Shown here piece by piece: positions 13,452-25,424 of a DNA stretch of 64,000 nt. Source of the stretch: Scatophagus argus (taxonomy: Eukaryota > Chordata > Actinopteri > Scatophagidae); contig NC_058499.1 of NCBI RefSeq assembly GCF_020382885.2, positions 20,569,872 through 20,633,871 of the forward strand, given 5' to 3'. The notes beneath the pieces are model-generated. The model saw only the letters and a list, made by a program, of their open reading frames with translations, did not search any database and was not told where the DNA came from. A program made the position numbers and the translations under genes. Numbering within the stretch: the first letter of the stretch is position 1; each line of letters begins with the position of its first letter.

Positions 13452-14317
13452 GAGAGAACACAAAAGTGTACTCAGGCAGACACAATTACAGACTCTCATC
13501 TTCAGCTCTGATCACTGACGGGGTGCAGAAATGCTTTTCGTGTTGTGTTTCTGCTGAAGACAAAACACATCTGACATCAAAATGTCAAATGCGACACACT
13601 AACACTGCATTCACACCAACAGCGCATTCTAGTATGAAGTACATTTCGTCTCTGCTGTCCTGTTTGCCTCATGCTAGCTGCTTCGTGGCCACGTCCATGA
13701 GAGGACATGCTTTGGATTTCTCCTACATGCTCCCATCTGTGATCTGATCGCATAGTAAATTCGCACTGAAAGATGAACTAAACTGTAGGAATGCATGCCA
13801 AAGCATAACCGCCTGCCTGCCTCAAGCTGGCCTCTCCTCCTCTGTGGGACCGTCATCACTGTTAAACACTCTCCATTTGGGACAGGAGGAGTACACACAA
13901 GTGACTAACAAAACCAAGAGTACCGGTAATTATACTAAACCTAAAGCCAACACAAATGAGCGATGGAGAATGTACACAGATATTAGCAATGAAAACTGAG
14001 GTGTTGAAGATACAAACAAAGACAAGTGCTGTAGGAGAGACAGAGAATACATGGGTCATTATGGAGTAAATTCACATGAGTGATGAGTGATGGCAGCAGG
14101 CCCCAAAAATATCGGCTTTCTCAAAGTTGCATTTGCTTGTAGTGCATTGCTGAACATGCACTGACTGCCTGTCAACACTAGAACGCTTTCACTGTGCAGA
14201 ACCGAGATCCAGATTCCCTGTGCGCAGGGACGAGTGTACTATACCAGAATGAGCCCACACAATAAATGATTAACATGGTTAATAAATTCTGCAAACACAA
14301 ATCAACTTACATCAACA

Positions 14318-14536
14318 TTATATTCATTCATTCATTTTCTATACCGCTTATCCCTCAGGGTCACGGGGAGCCGGAGCCTATCCCGGCTCACCCCGGGTGA
14401 GAGGCGGGGTTCACTCTGGACTGATCGCCAGTCAATCGCAGGGCTGACACACAAAGACAGACAATCAAACACTCTCACCTCACACCAATTAATATAATGT
14501 GCATGTTTTGGGGATTGTGGGAGGAAGCCGGAGTAC
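14318..14536 (-). repeat. SINE-like dispersed repeat, copy R1
   Basis: It starts CATTTTCTATACCGCTTATC, then the GTCACGGGGAGCCGGAGCCT and GAGGCGGGGTTCACTCTGGA blocks, and ends near GGGAGGAAGCCGGAGTAC. This is a very common fish repeat. Its opposite strand normally begins with a tRNA-like head, so this copy is reversed and lacks the head. Sister copies are at 18911, 39222 and, in the other orientation, 16633. Confidence 0.75.
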
Positions 14537-14819
14537 ACGACTATACTGGTACACTGAAATGCAAACTCACCACAACTGCAAAATTCTTATGAAAAAAGTT
14601 GTATACCTGGGTTGGGTCAGTCTGGTTTCCGGTTTAGTTCCAAATAGTATGTGTATGCACATGGATATTAACAGTATTTTATAGCCCTTGTTTGAGCTCC
14701 TCTGTCACTACAAAGTGTACTGTCATACAATACTGCTGTCATTTCACATTTTAATCCTCCCACTCAGCTAACAATGGAAGGTGTGTGTTCATCTTAAGTC
14801 TCTCTGCTCAGATCTTTTA

Positions 14820-15154
14820 CTTAGGCAAAGTTAGCAATATCACAGTGTAAAAAACTTTACTTAAGTAGAAGAATAAATGTATATAGTTAATCTACTGCCA
14901 TGAATTTCCTCCTCAGGGATTAGAAAAGTTTTATACCAATCTATTATCACATCACCGTTTTTTTTGTCAATTGCCTTTTGGATTATTAAACTAAATATGC
15001 AAAGTAACTAATCAAATAAATGTAGTGGAGCAAAAAGTGTGAGAAGTATGAATTAGCAGAAAATAGAAATATACAAGTAATGTCCAAGTACTTCAAAATT
15101 ACACTTCAGTACGGAACTTGAGTAAATGTACTTCATTACTGTCCACCACTGCTT
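14820..15154. repeat. Degenerate MITE-like repeat, copy 3
   Basis: It includes AAATGTAGTGGAGCAAAAAG near 15019 and ends with ACTTGAGTAAATGTACTTCA, then TTACTGTCCACCACTGC at about 15154. This is the same family as the copies near 10 kb and 12 kb. It is non-coding. Confidence 0.55.
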
Positions 15155-15763
15155 CTCTCTCACTCTTCCTGGAGGTGGTCAAAATGTAAACAGATGAAAA
15201 CTCTATATCGCCTGTGACATTCAGGAATAAAGCTATACCACATGAAACACTACACCATGGGTATAATTCTAGTTGGCAGAAGAGAGCAGATGGCCAAGCA
15301 AAGGCCAAAAAAGGTGAGTACAACTGTAATCATTTATTATATTGTTATCACTTCAGTATTGTAGTACTGAAGCAGTATGTATTATTATAATCCTTGATGT
15401 GATACTGGAAAATGTTTGTAACCAATACATTTTTGAAACAGCTTCGTAATGTAGACTGTGGACACGAAATCTTTGTTTTGCTTTTGTGTATTGCATTTAA
15501 ACTGTTTTAAGGTCACACTATGATCCACTGTGATGGAGCTGTGAATCCAGACAAACCTGCTCACTCCACCAAGCTGACTGATTCTGACAGAAGCTGTAAT
15601 GAGGTGACATTTCTGTATGCATAACATACCATACCCTCAGTTATGTGCCTGTAATTATTTGACTCACAGACTCACAGACAATCAAATGTTTGGACAGATT
15701 TATGATAAGAGCATTCTTGGCTCAGTGTGTGCAATGTTCATGACACTATGACAAAGAAGTATG

Positions 15764-15880
15764 TATCGGTTTGCCTCCGCTAAGGACAAACTGACTTCTC
15801 TGTATCGGTTTGCCTCTGCTAAGGACAAACTGACTTCTCTGTATCGGTTTGCCTCCGCTAAGGACAAACTGACTTCTCTT
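15764..15880. repeat. 39-bp minisatellite, three tandem units
   Basis: Units at 15764-15802, 15803-15841 and 15842-15880 begin TATCGGTTTGCCTC and end GACAAACTGACTTCTCT. They differ at very few positions (for example C/T in CCTCYGC). Because 39 is a multiple of three, the minus strand stays open and repeats a 13-residue block (REVSLSLAEANRY). I see no sign that it is translated. Confidence 0.9.
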
Positions 15881-16632
15881 TGCATCGGCTTTATTTTTCT
15901 TCTTTTGCTCAGCTGTTACTAGAACATGTAAACATTAGACTCTTACAAGAAACAGAAGAGTTTAGGTCAAGACAAGACAAGAAGGGTTTAGGTCTGGAGA
16001 ATGAAGCGATCCAACATTCTACAGTGGGGAGGAGGTTTGTGGTTTGCAACAGAATGGATGAAAATGTAGTGTGGGAAAGGGAGAGCCTTAGTTAGATTAC
16101 AGTATGTTTCTATGTGGGTATATGGATGGGTGGGTAATAGAGCAGATGTATGAGGATGTTGGCTTAACTTGTTCTAGTACTTATGAGATAAAAGTGGGAT
16201 CATTAAGCTTTCACACTGACACTCCTTTCGTTAGCCCCACCCTGGGCTTACTATACACTAGGCCTGTTCCAGAGGAGGTTCAGCACAGAGTTAGTGAGGT
16301 TATCCCCTAAGCAAACATAAATGTGCCACATTAGTCACATTTACCAACAGACACTCAGACACTGAACATGGGGCTAGTACAAATGCTGTGCCAATCATAC
16401 AGCTCAGGGTTTAGTTTAATCCTGGGTTAACAATGTATGTGTTTGATTGGGCTAATCCCAGGTTGAGCTTCTATCCCAGGGCTAAGGATAACACCATGGC
16501 CTACGATTACGCAGTGTGAAAAGAAAACACACGGGGAAACATTTTATTTCTTACCTTGTCGGCAATCTCCTCGGAATCTTTTTAAACCTATCATCCGTGC
16601 ATCTCTCTTCTCTCTCCCATTTTATTGTCTCC

Positions 16633-16855
16633 AAGGTGGTGCAGTGGTTAGCATTATCACATCACAGAAAGAGGGTTCCAGGTTTGAATCCCGGTCTGGG
16701 CCCTTCAGTATGGAGTTTGCATGCTCTCCCTGTGCCTGTGTGGGTTTTCTCTGAGTACTCCGGCTTCCTCCCACAATCCCAAAAACATACACATTAGGTT
16801 AATGGGCTACTCTCCATTGCCCCTAGGTGTGCTAGGTGTTGCCATGTCAGTCTAA
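16633..16855 (+). repeat. SINE-like dispersed repeat with tRNA-like head, copy R4
   Basis: On the plus strand it begins GGTGGTGCAGTGGTTAGCAT (A-box-like) and has GGTTTGAATCC (B-box-like) about 40 nt later, which together form a pol III promoter signature. The body GGAGTTTGCATGCTCTCCCT and CTCCGGCTTCCTCCCACAAT matches the reverse complement of copies R1-R3. The 3' end is truncated. Confidence 0.7.
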
Positions 16856-17227
16856 TCTGACCAGGGCCTTCAGAATCAGTAGTGCTGGCCCACGCAATTT
16901 AGACTATATTAGCCATTGATTGTTTCTTTAACCAATCAGATTTCAGAATCCTCGCTGTGACGCTTCCCAGGGCCAGCTAGCTGCCTCTGTGAAGCGTCAG
17001 CATTCTTCCGCCCTCTAATTGGTCACTCGGAGTAAAAGTCACAGCCAAGTGCGACTAGCAGTTCTGAACTGCTCCAGATGACATATGACATTGTCATATT
17101 GCGTTTTTGGATAGTATTGATGTTTTTTTTTAATAATTGTGATGTAATAGTGGTTGTATTAAGAGGTGGACTAAGTCAGGTATGTCCCCACTGAAGGCAC
17201 AGGTACCAAATGCACGGCCCGCCACTG

Positions 17228-17448
17228 CTTTTGGTCCAACATCAGTGTCTGACCTCACAAATGCTCTACTGCATGCATGGGCAAAAAATTCCCACAGAAA
17301 CACTCCAACATCTTGTGGAAAGTCTTCCCAGAAGAGTGGAAGCTGTTCTAGCTGCAAAGCTGGTTGTGTATTTAAAATGCGATGTCACAGAAGCGCCTGT
17401 TGGTGTAAATGTCAGGTGTCCCAAGACTTTTGTTTATATAGAGTGTGT
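17228..17448 (+). mobile_element. Tc1-like transposon 3' fragment, copy A
   Basis: It starts at CTTTTGGTCCAACATCAGTG and encodes a decayed C-terminal transposase end (KIPTETLQHLVESLPRRVEA, in frames 17210/17182). It ends with the inverted-repeat wording CCAAGACTTTTGTTTATATA. The 5' end, the catalytic core and the left terminal repeat are missing. It matches copies near 34.7, 47.2 and 60.2 kb. Confidence 0.8.
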
Positions 17449-18713
17449 CCTTTAACAAATAGATTAAGTAAAAAATTCATGAAGATTCATAAAAAACTTT
17501 ATCTAAAAATGTCCTTAAAACAAACTTCTGTAAGTGACTTAAAAAAAAAACTCACACATAGTTTTTCTTCAAGAGCTTCATTTCAAAACAGGAGAAATAC
17601 AACATCTTAAGAGACAGTGTGTGCGACAGGTGTTTCAGTCCACCTTCACATCTAGTACCAGAGGAGTTCTTAGTAGTAAGAATATTTACTTTAATTTCAC
17701 AGTATGCAGAATCAGATGGCAGATTCCTATTTCTAAATATGACATTTTTGTAAATAGGTAAACATGAATATTTATTTCCCATCTTCATCTGATGTATCAT
17801 CTTCTAAATAAAACCCAGAAAGTCCTTGATGAGACTATTTAACAGGAATAAACATAGTAGGAGGAGACACCGATCACAGTTCATGTAAAAAAAACAAAAG
17901 AAAGGAGCCAAATATACTGTAGTACATCTTCAAGTAAGGTACATCAAATCAAATCCAGCCACATCGCTGCAGTTGCACGTGTAATGACACCTCCAATAAA
18001 TAAACCTTCTCATAAAATGTGAAGAATGAATCAAAAATATCTAACCTATACAGAATTTCTAAAACACATTAGAAATTACTAAAATGTACATTAAAACATG
18101 ATAATCTTCACAAAATAAAACAGGTAAACAGTTTAATCAGAACAGTATCAAAAAGGCACAAAGTAGCACTAGAAGACATTTTCCAGCGTTTTGGTACCAG
18201 ATAATGAAATAAGCAAAACAACCAAATGGCCAAAAGTCTGCAGCATACTATGTACTTAGGTTATATAAAAATTCATAGAAATCTGAAAGAAGGATTTTGA
18301 TTCAGTCCCCTTTCTAAAATCTGTCAAATCAATCTGCTGAATGAAAACAAGATCTAAGAACAACATAACATTATCAGAAGTCAAAAACCAAGCCAAAAAC
18401 AAAAGAAGGAAAGAAAAGATGGCACTAGGCATGGATGGAAACACAGGAAGAGATGGAATTATTTTATTCTGTCTTTGAACACACATTAGCTCATTACTGG
18501 TAAATATTATTAATGATGCATAGTCCCCATGTTCTCCCACAAACAATCTACCGCACAAGTATCAATATCATACCAAAACTAGTATGCACTGATATATGAA
18601 GTATAATTAATAGTGACAATGAAATTATTACTAAATTACTTAACTAATAAAATAGCCTAGAAACTCCCAGATATAATTTGCTAAAATCAAACTGGGTGAA
18701 ACCAGTATTAGAG

Positions 18714-18714
<1 letters not shown>
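17449..18714. other. Intergenic DNA, no gene seen
   Basis: AT-rich sequence with only short ORFs that have no motif. No repeat family recognised. Confidence 0.4.
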
Positions 18715-18715
<1 letters not shown>

Positions 18716-18789
<74 letters not shown>

Positions 18790-18795
18790 TATATA
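18716..18795. repeat. Long (TA)n microsatellite
   Basis: About 34 uninterrupted TA units, then an imperfect tail to about 18795. It produces artificial poly-Ile-Tyr frames on both strands. Such tracts can extrude cruciforms and are length-variable. Confidence 0.95.
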
Positions 18796-18910
18796 AAATA
18801 TGGCATGAAACAAAAACCAGAATTGACATTGATGGTGAATCAAGCAGAAAAAACAGAGAAAACTTTTCTTAAGTATTAGCAAAATTTGCATTTTTCGAAT
18901 AAATAAGTAA

Positions 18911-19122
18911 TATCCATCCATCCATTTTCTATACCGCTTATCCGTCAGGGTCACGGGGGGAGCTGGAGCCTATCCCAGCTGACTACGGGCGAGAGGCGGG
19001 GTTCACCCTGGACTGGGCGACAGTCAATCACAGGGCCAACACACAAAGACAGACAACCACACACTCACACCTAGGGGCAATTAAGAGTAGCCAATTAACC
19101 TAATGTGCATGTTTTTGGTATT
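18911..19122 (-). repeat. SINE-like dispersed repeat, copy R2
   Basis: It begins CCATCCATCCATTTTCTATA, then CCGCTTATCC, the GGAGCCTATCCCAGCTGACT block and GAGAGGCGGGGTTCACCCTG, and ends near AACCTAATGTGCATGTTTTTG. Same family and orientation as R1 and R3. Confidence 0.75.
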
Positions 19123-20796
19123 GGAAGCACCCGCCCTTAAAAGTAATATAACAAAGACAACTTTGTTGTGTTGGCAGTGGAATGTTTGGTTCAAAATTAA
19201 ACAAACAGAGGAGTCAGGGGCATAAACGTAAATAAAATGAATGCAAGGATGCAAACTGAGTTTGTCTGATGATTTGATGTTATATTGAACTAATACTAAC
19301 ACACATCTCCCAAAGGCAACGAAGATCATAGAGGATTTCTTCAAAATATCAGGCTATAAGATGAACAGTGAAAAAGCTGAATGGGTACTAACTATTGAAG
19401 GATCTTCAACCTTTCCACAAAACTTAAGGAATTTTCAATAGAAAAAACCACGATGCTTGCCAGTCAAATTAATGGATAAATCAGCTTAAAATGATGTGGT
19501 TTCCTTAATCCTTTATGAACTATTTTTAACGTGACCTACTCCTTTACTCAACTATTTTGTTTGGTCTCATAAAGCACAGATAAAACTCTTCTTCAAAATG
19601 CAACAACAGACAAATGTCTTTAATAATCAAATTATTATCAAATTATAATTATTATCTATTATTATGCTTTACAATATTTTTTACAGACCGTATAACTAAC
19701 AACACAGCTGAAGAACCCTGGATAAGTACTGGAAACAAACACGTCTCACAACCTATGTACATATCTGCTTACAATATAAAAGTATCTAATTTTATTATTA
19801 TTATTTGTTATAAATAGTACATTAAAATCATGAGACAACGATAAAAACAAAAATTAGGAGTGCAATTTAGTAACCCTGGGAACACACATATTTCGAATTT
19901 TGCCAGATTTGACGAAATTCCCCCAAAGTGTTCCTGAGATATCGAGTTCACAAGAATGGGACGTACAAATCGAAAACTAGAAAACATAATGTCTCCAGCC
20001 ACAGCATAAATATGTAGAGCTAAACTGGGACTCTTGGAGCACAAGGGGTATTAATCATATTTCAGATCTAATTATGCATAATGGGGTTACATCATTTAGA
20101 GTTAAAGTCACTTACAGTTAAAAAACTGGATTCATGAAAATTTTAAATCACTCTATGATTTGGTGGCAGAACCCTTTAAGGCATTCTGTTTAGAACGGGA
20201 AAAAAGAAGTATTTGACTGGCAGAATATACAACATGCTGCTGAAAGAAACTAAAAAGTTGGATGGTTAATAAAATAAAAGCACTCCATTTTAAAGACGCC
20301 CACACAAAAAGAAAGAAATGCATCAGTGTTATTAAAAGCTTCACCACAAATGAAAATCTATGGTTAATACAATACATAACCATTGACAAGAATATTATAC
20401 AGTAGAGATAAAATTATTATCTATTATCCAGTTTAAGTGTGGCTCTCAAAACTCATACCTTCTGCTTTTGTACGAATGTAAACAATATAAATATGAAATG
20501 AAATCCAAATTTATCAATTTTATATAACAAAAATTCAATTCTCAGTTGAGCCGTGTATTTTTCAGAATGCACAAAAATAAAAAAACACACCCTACAGGAT
20601 GACAGATTGTTCTCCTCCTTTGTCTTATTATATTAATTATTACACATTTGTTGAAAACAAACTGCAAGCAAATCCTCATGGTGGACAGCATGGAATTAAA
20701 TAATTATTAAAAAGCAACTTAAAACAGACAGGAAAGCCTATAAAGAATTTATACCCTAATCCAGTCCAGTGTAGTCTTTTAGTATTAATGTCTTCG
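19123..20796. other. Region 3' of the sulfotransferase ORF
   Basis: AT-rich DNA that should include the sulfotransferase 3' UTR on the minus strand. A minus-strand AATAAA lies at 19796-19791, about 1 kb past the stop, and could be the polyadenylation signal. I see no coding exon. Confidence 0.35.
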
Positions 20797-22008
20797 TCAT
20801 TCATGTTTTGTCTTGTTCTGACTTGGATAATCTGTTTTAGCTGGTAACCAGGTGAACTTATATGGCTCCTGTGGCGCAAGTAAATCTATATCAAGTTTCT
20901 TCTGCTCTTTTTCACTGTTAACATTCCTGTACCCCAGCAATGACATTGCCCCCCTACACACATCCTGGATACGTTTAACCTTGCTGTAGGGCAGCGTGGT
21001 ACGCCAAGCCTGGGAGACATCAGCAGCATCTCGTGAAGTGATTTCGAAGGCCTCTACCCTGGAGCCTCTGCCTTTTCCATGGGTCACCTTGTAGATCCAT
21101 TCCCCCAACTTACTGGTCATCTGCAAACCTACAAACTCATATATGCTTTTTATCTCCTCAAGTGGGTTGCGCACCAAGTCCTCATAGCGGACCATTTTGT
21201 AGCGGCCTTTGAGAAATGGAGGGGGCTTCAGGATGGCTCTCTCATTGATGCGCACATGGCTACGGCAGATCTCCTGTATGACTTGATACTGCACTTCAGC
21301 TGCTGGTATCTTTTTATAATCCAAGAGGATGGCATCATCATTTACAAATGCATTGGCTGACCGCTCTCTAGACCGCACCACAGCCCGGGGGTCTCGGACC
21401 AGATGGATGATGCGGAAATCTAAGCTTGGGTCCTGCAAGAGCGGGTATAAAGATTCCAGCTCAAAAAATCGCACTGCTTTTAACACCACATGACTGTAGG
21501 TAACACAGGCATCCTTCACCTTCTGCAGGCCTTTAGTATCACATTTCTTGGAACACTGACTTTGGTCGCTGAGCTCATTTTGTGGCGTGAGAGAACAGGC
21601 TGGAGGTGAGCACAGAGCTCGACTTTGACTCCACATAAACAAATCAGAAACATTGTGGTTTTCTGGCAGACAAGCCTCTATTGCAGAGAAGTCACAAAGG
21701 AATATGCTCCGAAATAAATCTCTCGTAACAATTCGGAGCAATCTCATACTGGATTTTGGTAGTTTGTTCCATATGTGCCATCCAGGCTCCATAAGATAGA
21801 AAACAGATGGATGCTGACTGAACACCTGACCCAGGAAAGACGAGCCTGATCGCCAGGATGACAGCAGCAGAACATGAACTTTGCCATCGGAGGGGGTGGA
21901 GGTGCAGGGGCTGAGCTGCAAGTACCAACCACAGAGCAGCATCACTGTTGTCCCTTGCAGGATCAATACGAAAATCATGGTGCTGCCATTGATTCTGCAG
22001 CGGAGCAT
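20797..22008 (-). CDS. chst6: Carbohydrate 6-O-sulfotransferase, CHST5/CHST6 type
   Basis: One uninterrupted 403-residue frame, as expected for this family, whose coding part lies in a single exon. These Golgi type II membrane enzymes move sulfate from PAPS to C6 of GlcNAc in keratan sulfate or mucin-type glycans. Visible parts: a short cytosolic N-terminus; a membrane anchor at about residues 11-30; the 5'-phosphosulfate loop LSSWRSGSSFLGQ (49-61); the MEPGWHIW block; the cysteine-rich CSPPACS segment; the 3'-phosphate site LVRDPRAVVRSRERS (203-217); and a basic C-terminal half with CRSHVRINE and KPPPFLKGRYKMVRYEDL. The start at 22008 puts two residue groups before the anchor; the ATG at residue 11 would remove them. 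Human CHST5 and CHST6 come from a recent duplication, so the fish gene may equally be called chst5. The 5' UTR is probably spliced. Confidence 0.9.
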   Translation of the reverse strand: MLRCRINGSTMIFVLILQGTTVMLLCGWYLQLSPCTSTPSDGKVHVLLLSSWRSGSSFLGQVFSQHPSVFYLMEPGWHIWNKLPKSSMRLLRIVTRDLFRSIFLCDFSAIEACLPENHNVSDLFMWSQSRALCSPPACSLTPQNELSDQSQCSKKCDTKGLQKVKDACVTYSHVVLKAVRFFELESLYPLLQDPSLDFRIIHLVRDPRAVVRSRERSANAFVNDDAILLDYKKIPAAEVQYQVIQEICRSHVRINERAILKPPPFLKGRYKMVRYEDLVRNPLEEIKSIYEFVGLQMTSKLGEWIYKVTHGKGRGSRVEAFEITSRDAADVSQAWRTTLPYSKVKRIQDVCRGAMSLLGYRNVNSEKEQKKLDIDLLAPQEPYKFTWLPAKTDYPSQNKTKHE

Positions 22009-22344
22009 GATGGCTGTGGATCACCTTTAGTCACTGGTGCTTGATGAGGACACTTCTCTTTTTGTTCTTCTGCGGAGCTGCCTGTTGCCTCTGCTGCAGA
22101 ATGACATGGCATAGACAGACAGAGACAGAAACTGATATGTTGAACAGAAAATGCAACTGTTGCACTTGCTATAATTCAGTAGATCATGAAAAAGTATCCC
22201 ACTTTGTTTCCAAAAAGTACTATCAAATAGTTTTGGTTGTTCCAAAACTGGTTGTTGAGCCAAAAGCAATGTGAGCAGTTTCAGAAGTGGTTTTAGAAAG
22301 TTACGTTATTAATGTGGTATGTATCTACAGCAAGCTTCACAGCT
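22009..22344. other. Sequence between the sulfotransferase start and the LINE
   Basis: On the minus strand the stretch CATTCTGCAG at about 22106-22097 could be the splice acceptor joining a distant 5' UTR exon to the coding exon. Nothing else is recognisable before the LINE-derived sequence begins. Confidence 0.3.
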
Positions 22345-24498
22345 ACACAGTAAGTTAATGAAAATACACAAAATACACAGACTCTGTTACTGGATACATA
22401 ACAAAATGCATAGAAGATGTAACCATCACCAAGGACATTACAGTAAGAGCAAATGAAAAACCCTGGTTTACCAGGGAGGTACGTGAGCTCCTGAGAGCAC
22501 GCAACACTGCTTTCAAGTCTGTGGACAAGGAGGCCCTCAGATCGGCCAGGGCCAACCTGCACCGGGGTGTGAGAGCAGCCAAGCGTGCCTATGGACAGAA
22601 AATCAACTCCCACTTCACAGATACAAAAGATCCAAGACGCCTGTGGCAAGGCATCCAGTCAGTCACAGACTACAAGCCAGCCCCCTCACTGTGTGAGGAC
22701 AACACAGACTTCCTCAACTCACTTAACACCTTCTTCAGCCGGTTTGAAGAAAATAACACAACAACACCTACAAAAGCCCCCGTCAGCCCAGACAACATAA
22801 CACTTCAACTGGACCCAGCGGACGTGAGGAGGACCCTACTCAAGGTGAACCCCAGAAAAGCTGCAGGTCCAGACAACATTCCCGGGCGTGTGCTCAGAGA
22901 CTGTGCAGACTGACGTCCTCACAGACATCTACAACGCCTCTCTAAACCAAGCCTCCATACCAGCAAGCTTCAAAGCCACCACCATTGTACCACTACCAAA
23001 GAAGTCACCAGCATCATCATTAAACGACTACAGACCCATAGCACTCACTCCCATCATGATGAAGTGCTTTGAAAGACTGGTAAAGGCCCACATTACATCC
23101 ACCCTCCCCACTACTCTGGACCCATATCAATTTGCATACCGCCCCAAGCGCTCCACTGATGACGCCATAGCAACAGCACTCCACCTCTGCCTGGCTCACC
23201 TGGAAAACAAAAACAGTCACGCACGAATGCTGTTCATCGACTTCAGCTCCGCGTTCAGCACTGTCATCCCCCAACATCTGGTGAACAAGCTGAGTGAAAT
23301 AGGCATCAACACTGTGCAACTGGCTGCTGGACTTCCTCACAAACAGACCGCAGACAGTCAGAGTCGGAAACAACTCCTCAGCGACCACCATCATAAACAC
23401 CGGGGTGCCACAAGGATGTGTGCTTTCTCCTCTGCTGTTCACACTGATGACCCATGATTGCTGTGCCAGATCTGCAACAAATCACATCATCAAATTTGCT
23501 GACGACACAACAGTGGTGGGACTCATCAGTGACGACAACGACTCAGCATACAGGAAGGAGGTACACCAACTCATCAACTGGTGTGAGAGGAACAACCTGT
23601 CACTCAATGTCAACAAAACAAAAGAAATAACTGTGGACTTTAGGAAAAAACAACCAACACACATCCCACTCTTCATTAATGGCAGTGCTGTGGAGTCTGT
23701 GAAAAGCACAAAGTTCCTTGGAGTGCACATCACAGAAGACCTCACATGGACCACAAACACCACCTCCCTGGTCAAAAAAGCACAGGCACGACTCCATTTC
23801 CTGCGGAGGATGAAAAGAGCTGACCTCCCCACATCTGCACTCACCATCTTCTACAGGGGTGCCATCGAGAGCATCCTGACCAGCAGCCTCTCTGTCTGGC
23901 ACGGCAGCTGTCTAGCTGCAGACAAGAAGGCACTACAGAGGGTGGTGAGGACTGCAGAAAAGATCATCAGATCACCACTACCAGCCATTCAGGACCTCTA
24001 CAACTCACTGTTCCAGAAGAGCAATGACCATCATCAAAGACCCCACTCACCCAGCACATAAACTGTTCTCCCGACTACCATCAGACCATCAAGCCATCAG
24101 ACTCATCAACACACTGACGAACACTCCATGAACATTTCACGACATGTCACTCGCACTTTACTCTTCGCACCTTACATACTGCATCTACACTACTGCACAT
24201 ACCGGTATGTCCACTGACTGTACTTCTGCTGCTGTGACTGTGTGTGTGTGCGTGTATTTATTGTACATGTTTGTATCAGTATGTTGTCTTTTTACTGCAC
24301 ACTGTGTGTGTTTGTTTGGGTGTATGCCTATGGGTGTGTGTGCGTGTGTGTGTAATTATTGTCACTGTCTTACCTACATGTTTAGTTTTTAACTGCACAT
24401 TGGAGACTGGTCAAACACAATTTCAATTTTCTGTGCTAACCCCTGTTACATAGATTTTTGACAATAAAGTACACTTTGACTTGACTTTGACTTTGACT
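22345..24498 (+). mobile_element. 5'-truncated CR1/L2-type LINE with broken reverse transcriptase ORF
   Basis: The element lacks ORF1 and the endonuclease and begins in the linker before the reverse transcriptase (NEKPWFTREVRELLRARNTA). The RT is spread over frames starting at 22521, 22888 and 23405, plus a fourth short frame after about 24020 ([19 protein letters not shown]). At least three frameshifts and a stop near 22913 therefore make it a pseudogene. Landmarks are [18 protein letters not shown], the first catalytic block [23 protein letters not shown] and the FADD box at 23495-23506. The 3' end has GACAATAAAGT and a TTTGACT-repeat tail at about 24465-24498. In the intact element this protein nicks the target and copies its own RNA into DNA. 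Family placement (L2 versus Rex1/Babar within the CR1 group) is from the general look only. Confidence 0.88.
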
Positions 24499-24657
24499 AA
24501 ATGGCAACTTCAATATCAGTTTGCAGTTCATTGGATGGGAACTTTTGGACTGCAGCCTTAAGATTAGTTGTAATGCAGTCTGAATGATGACATTAGCATT
24601 AAAATAAACACTAGACACAGGCCAGTAAGAATTAAGTCGGTTTGATGTTTAACCAGT

Positions 24658-24665
24658 GTTAAAGG
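24658..24665 (+). repeat. hAT copy 1 target-site duplication, left
   Basis: GTTAAAGG directly precedes the CAGTGC terminus and is repeated exactly at 25417-25424, directly after the GCACTG terminus. Confidence 0.9.
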
Positions 24666-25416
24666 CAGTGCTTCTCAAATAGTGGGGCGCGCCCCCCCGG
24701 GGGGGCGCGGTGCGATGCCAGGGGGGGCGCGTGTGACCCTGGGGAACATGCTTTTTTTGCCGTACTAGAATAAAGTGTAATTGCACATCCACTACAGTAG
24801 TTGGCAGTGGCGCTCTCATTGTCAGAGTGTGCGCAGGCAGTATTAGCTCTATGGTGTAGCGGCTTTTTTGCACCGAGCAGGCGATATGAAGTGCAGTAAG
24901 CGAACCCTTAAGAGACAACATGAAGAAATTTTTAACAGGGATGAGAAGAAAGGCGGAGAGAGACGAAGATAATGAGACAAAAGTAACTCACCCGAAAGCT
25001 AAGACGAGGAAATATGACGAAGCATATGTAGCGCTTGGCTTCACTGTGACTACAGTGGGAGACGACAGACCGGTGTGTTTACTGTCTAAAAATGTTGACA
25101 GCGGACAGCATGAAGCCAAATAAATTAAGGCGCCACTTGAAGACATTACATCCCAATCATGCTGATAAGCCGCTGGAGTTTTTTCAGCCAAAACGTGCCG
25201 AATATTGCCAACAATCATCCCGCTTTGTGAATACTACTTCAGTAAACCAGCGAGAATTGTTAGCATCCTATTATTACATATTATTAAATATTATTACATA
25301 TTATTATTATTACTATTATTTATAGTCGCAGTGGGGGGGGGGGGGGGGGGGGGGGCGCGCGAATTGTTTTCTACTTGCTGGGGGGGGGCGCAACAGAAAA
25401 TAATTGAGAAGCACTG
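24666..25416 (+). mobile_element. Non-autonomous hAT transposon with BED-finger remnant, copy 1
   Basis: The element is 751 bp. It is bounded by CAGTGCTTCTCAA at the left and its inverse TTGAGAAGCACTG at the right, and flanked by a perfect 8-bp target duplication GTTAAAGG (24658-24665 and 25417-25424), the hallmark of hAT insertion. Inside are the N-terminus of a ZBED-type transposase (KYDEAYVALGFTVTTVGDDR) and the second half of its BED zinc finger (PNKLRRHLKTLHPNH), in two frames (24920 and 25092). The catalytic domain is deleted and replaced by a TTATTA-rich stretch. Long G tracts lie just inside both ends. It would need a transposase supplied by another element. Confidence 0.92.
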
Positions 25417-25424
25417 GTTAAAGG

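Noticed and set aside
15764..15880. CRISPR-like array
   Set aside because: The units are directly joined with no spacers, and the genome is vertebrate.
15700..15885. Minus-strand 61-codon frame with three 13-residue repeats
   Set aside because: It is produced by the 39-bp minisatellite. There is no splice context, start context or homology to support a gene.
18644..18954. Frames rich in alternating Ile-Tyr
   Set aside because: They are translations of the (TA)n microsatellite, not proteins.
23020..23902. Minus-strand frames of 100-140 codons
   Set aside because: They are antisense shadows of the LINE reverse transcriptase.
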